From positions 1 to 59,535 of the forward strand of contig DXAV01000069.1 of NCBI GenBank assembly GCA_019116805.1: a stretch of 59,535 bases of DNA. Direction: 5' to 3'. The notes under the pieces are model-generated. The model had not been told where the DNA came from. It searched no databases and saw only the letters and a program-made list of their open reading frames with translations. Origin of the DNA: Candidatus Bacteroides merdavium. GTDB lineage: Bacteria; Bacteroidota; Bacteroidia; Bacteroidales; Bacteroidaceae. Both the position numbers and the translations under genes were made by a program. Shown here in pieces: positions 57,933-59,535 of this stretch; the first letter of the stretch is position 1, and each line of letters opens with the position of its first letter.

Positions 57933-59441
57933 TTATTCACCGATGACTTCCAGGTTGTCAACAATCAACGTACTGTTGGCAGCACCATTAAAGTTGGCCC
58001 CATCTTTGCTTGAAGAACAGATAATGGCCAGTTTATAAGTTTTCCCGGCATCATAAGTGGCACCGTCTTTCCACACAAAGCTCAAATCAAACTCGGTCCA
58101 GTCACTCTTGGCGGTACCGTCTTCCAGTCTGGCTCTTGCCACGATACGTTCGTCATCACTATCGATATTACTTCCGTCCAGTGTTTCATCCTCAGAAGTT
58201 ATGGTATAGAGAACGGCCTGAATAGCACATTCATCCACCTCTTCCGTTTCCGTAGCTACACCATCAGTGGTTCTGATAAAGGGAGATCCTGGAGTGTATT
58301 TATATACGCCCTTGAATCTTAGAGGATTTTTATCATAAACAACACCGAAATGAGTCATCTTAAGAGCACCACCGGGTTGTAAAGCGCCCAACATATCGTA
58401 TTCAAAAGAACCGGTAAAAACAGAACCGGCTGTAATGTAGGCCTTGGCAAAGGCAGCCAAAGTGCTACGTGCGTCACGCGTTACCAATTTCGCCGCTTTT
58501 CCTTCATATCCCTGTTCCTCTATTACAACGGGATATCCCACCGGATTCGTCTTAGAGTTCAACAGCTGAGCACCTTCATTCGGCGTAGCCAATACATTCA
58601 GAGGCAGTGGCGAGCTATATGGTTCGTAGTTGGCACCTAAATCAACTGTTTCCCATTCATTGAATGTAAATGACAACACACTTTGCGAACCCGATACCGA
58701 GACCTTATAAGTCTTTGTAGTTCCATAATCTTCTGATACTACAGTATAAGTAACGACCTTTCCGTTGGAGAAGTCTTGGGCTACACCAGAAGCAGGAGTT
58801 ACCGTAGCACCTTCGGATACTACAATTGTTGGAACAAGAGCCGAAATATCAGCACCCTCATATACCTTGAATGTAATCGTATTGTCGGCATTGATTGTCG
58901 GCTGTTCGGAAACGCCTTCGTTGTCGAAAGTAAACGAAGTAATGTCGGCACCTGTAGCTTCTGTACCGTTCAATTTGTTGCCCTTGAAGGTTACCTTGAC
59001 ATTCTGCTCCAGCTCACCGAGCATAGCCTTGATAGCCAGGTCCAAAGACAACTTTCCACCAGCCACAGAACCTTGGGCATCAACAGTTGCATTCAGTCCT
59101 GCTGCCTCTACCTTCACCGTTGTAGTACCTGTAAATGTATAAGAACCGTTGCTTTCGGACAAAGGACAATTCAACAATTCAACATCGCCTACAGGAATAC
59201 TCATAAAAGAGAAATCCTTGATATACAAATTGATGGCCGTAGCACCAGCTTTCTCAACTGTAATTTTCTGATAGGAAGAACCCAAATCAGTTCCATCAAC
59301 ATTCACATTCAGTTCACCCTTATAGCCGCCGGCAATTTCTGTATCAATCACTTGCGTATAGTCCGGATCGTCCTCGCTACAACCTGTAAACAATCCCATT
59401 GAACAAATCAATGCGAACAAATAAAACAAACTCTTTTTCAT
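57933..59441 (-). CDS. Large PCMD-domain lipoprotein with calycin-like and Ig-like parts
   Basis: 502 residues with lipobox LFTGC at about Cys21. Three parts are visible: a lipocalin/calycin-like beta-domain (about 35-165, GGYKGELNVNVDG), an Ig-like segment of about 80 residues (SFTFDNEGVSEQP to YKVSVSGS), and a C-terminal PCMD domain (about 265-500, with GSFEYDML, HFGVVYDKNPLRFKGVYKY and TLIVDNLEVIGE). The PCMD part resembles that of the 55523-56686 lipoprotein, so the two genes are distant paralogues facing each other across array D. Probably a surface or periplasmic binding protein; no enzyme residues are visible. The 94 bases upstream hold no clear promoter. Confidence 0.85.
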   Translation of the reverse strand: MKKSLFYLFALICSMGLFTGCSEDDPDYTQVIDTEIAGGYKGELNVNVDGTDLGSSYQKITVEKAGATAINLYIKDFSFMSIPVGDVELLNCPLSESNGSYTFTGTTTVKVEAAGLNATVDAQGSVAGGKLSLDLAIKAMLGELEQNVKVTFKGNKLNGTEATGADITSFTFDNEGVSEQPTINADNTITFKVYEGADISALVPTIVVSEGATVTPASGVAQDFSNGKVVTYTVVSEDYGTTKTYKVSVSGSQSVLSFTFNEWETVDLGANYEPYSSPLPLNVLATPNEGAQLLNSKTNPVGYPVVIEEQGYEGKAAKLVTRDARSTLAAFAKAYITAGSVFTGSFEYDMLGALQPGGALKMTHFGVVYDKNPLRFKGVYKYTPGSPFIRTTDGVATETEEVDECAIQAVLYTITSEDETLDGSNIDSDDERIVARARLEDGTAKSDWTEFDLSFVWKDGATYDAGKTYKLAIICSSSKDGANFNGAANSTLIVDNLEVIGE

Positions 59442-59535
59442 AATTAAAAAACACGTTTAGTTGATAATTAGTTTCTATTTAATAATAAAAATAGATATCC
59501 CATTTTTTATATTATTTGCAAAGAAAAGTGTTTCA

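Overview
The window looks like a chromosomal segment of a gut Bacteroides or Phocaeicola species. The reasons are a SusC/SusD pair next to a hybrid two-component system, many secreted glycosidases and serine-type sulfatases, PCMD-type lipoproteins, promoters of the Bacteroidales type (TTG, 19-21 bases, TAnnTTTG), little use of Shine-Dalgarno sites, and an ilvD-ilvB-ilvH-thioesterase-ilvC operon. The species cannot be fixed from sequence alone.

Layout. 1-6257 is housekeeping: the end of an M3 peptidase gene, a lipoprotein, a dCMP-deaminase-like enzyme, an S41 protease, 5-formyl-THF cyclo-ligase, a convergent recF/DUF721 (DciA-like) pair, a TPR membrane protein, ribH and two tRNAs. 6521-15083 holds a small Cys-rich protein, a sulfatase-GH2-GH2 operon on the minus strand and tRNA-Arg. 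15313-24064 holds asnA, ung and two large DNA-processing enzymes: an SF1 helicase and a convergent giant protein joining a DEDD exonuclease, a RecQ helicase and a UvrD-like helicase. An intact IS66-family element (24174-26192, 27-bp perfect inverted repeats, 8-bp target duplication) sits just upstream of the giant gene. 26283-32464 is the branched-chain amino acid operon, preceded by what reads as a complete transcription attenuator with an Ile/Leu/Val-rich leader peptide.

32844-53263 is a polysaccharide utilization locus, all on the minus strand: Gfo/Idh/MocA oxidoreductase and GH29 fucosidase; SusC, SusD; PL8 lyase and sulfatase; hybrid two-component regulator; GH105 and GH2. The set suggests a sulfated, uronic-acid-containing, possibly fucosylated glycan. 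A lyase outside or in the periplasm would make unsaturated oligosaccharides that SusCD imports, and the GH105, GH2, GH29 and sulfatase would trim them. 53431-59441 carries a SlyD-like FKBP isomerase, a CyuA/YhaM-like desulfidase or serine dehydratase, and a lipoprotein/beta-barrel pair facing another PCMD lipoprotein.

The most unusual signals are: (1) four intergenic arrays of short palindromic units, each with its own core sequence but all with a period of about 22-23 bp (6991-7119, 32683-32763, 50031-50168, 57679-57806), plus a weaker fifth (44195-44253); (2) the ilv attenuator; (3) the exonuclease-RecQ-UvrD fusion with an IS66 element at its door.
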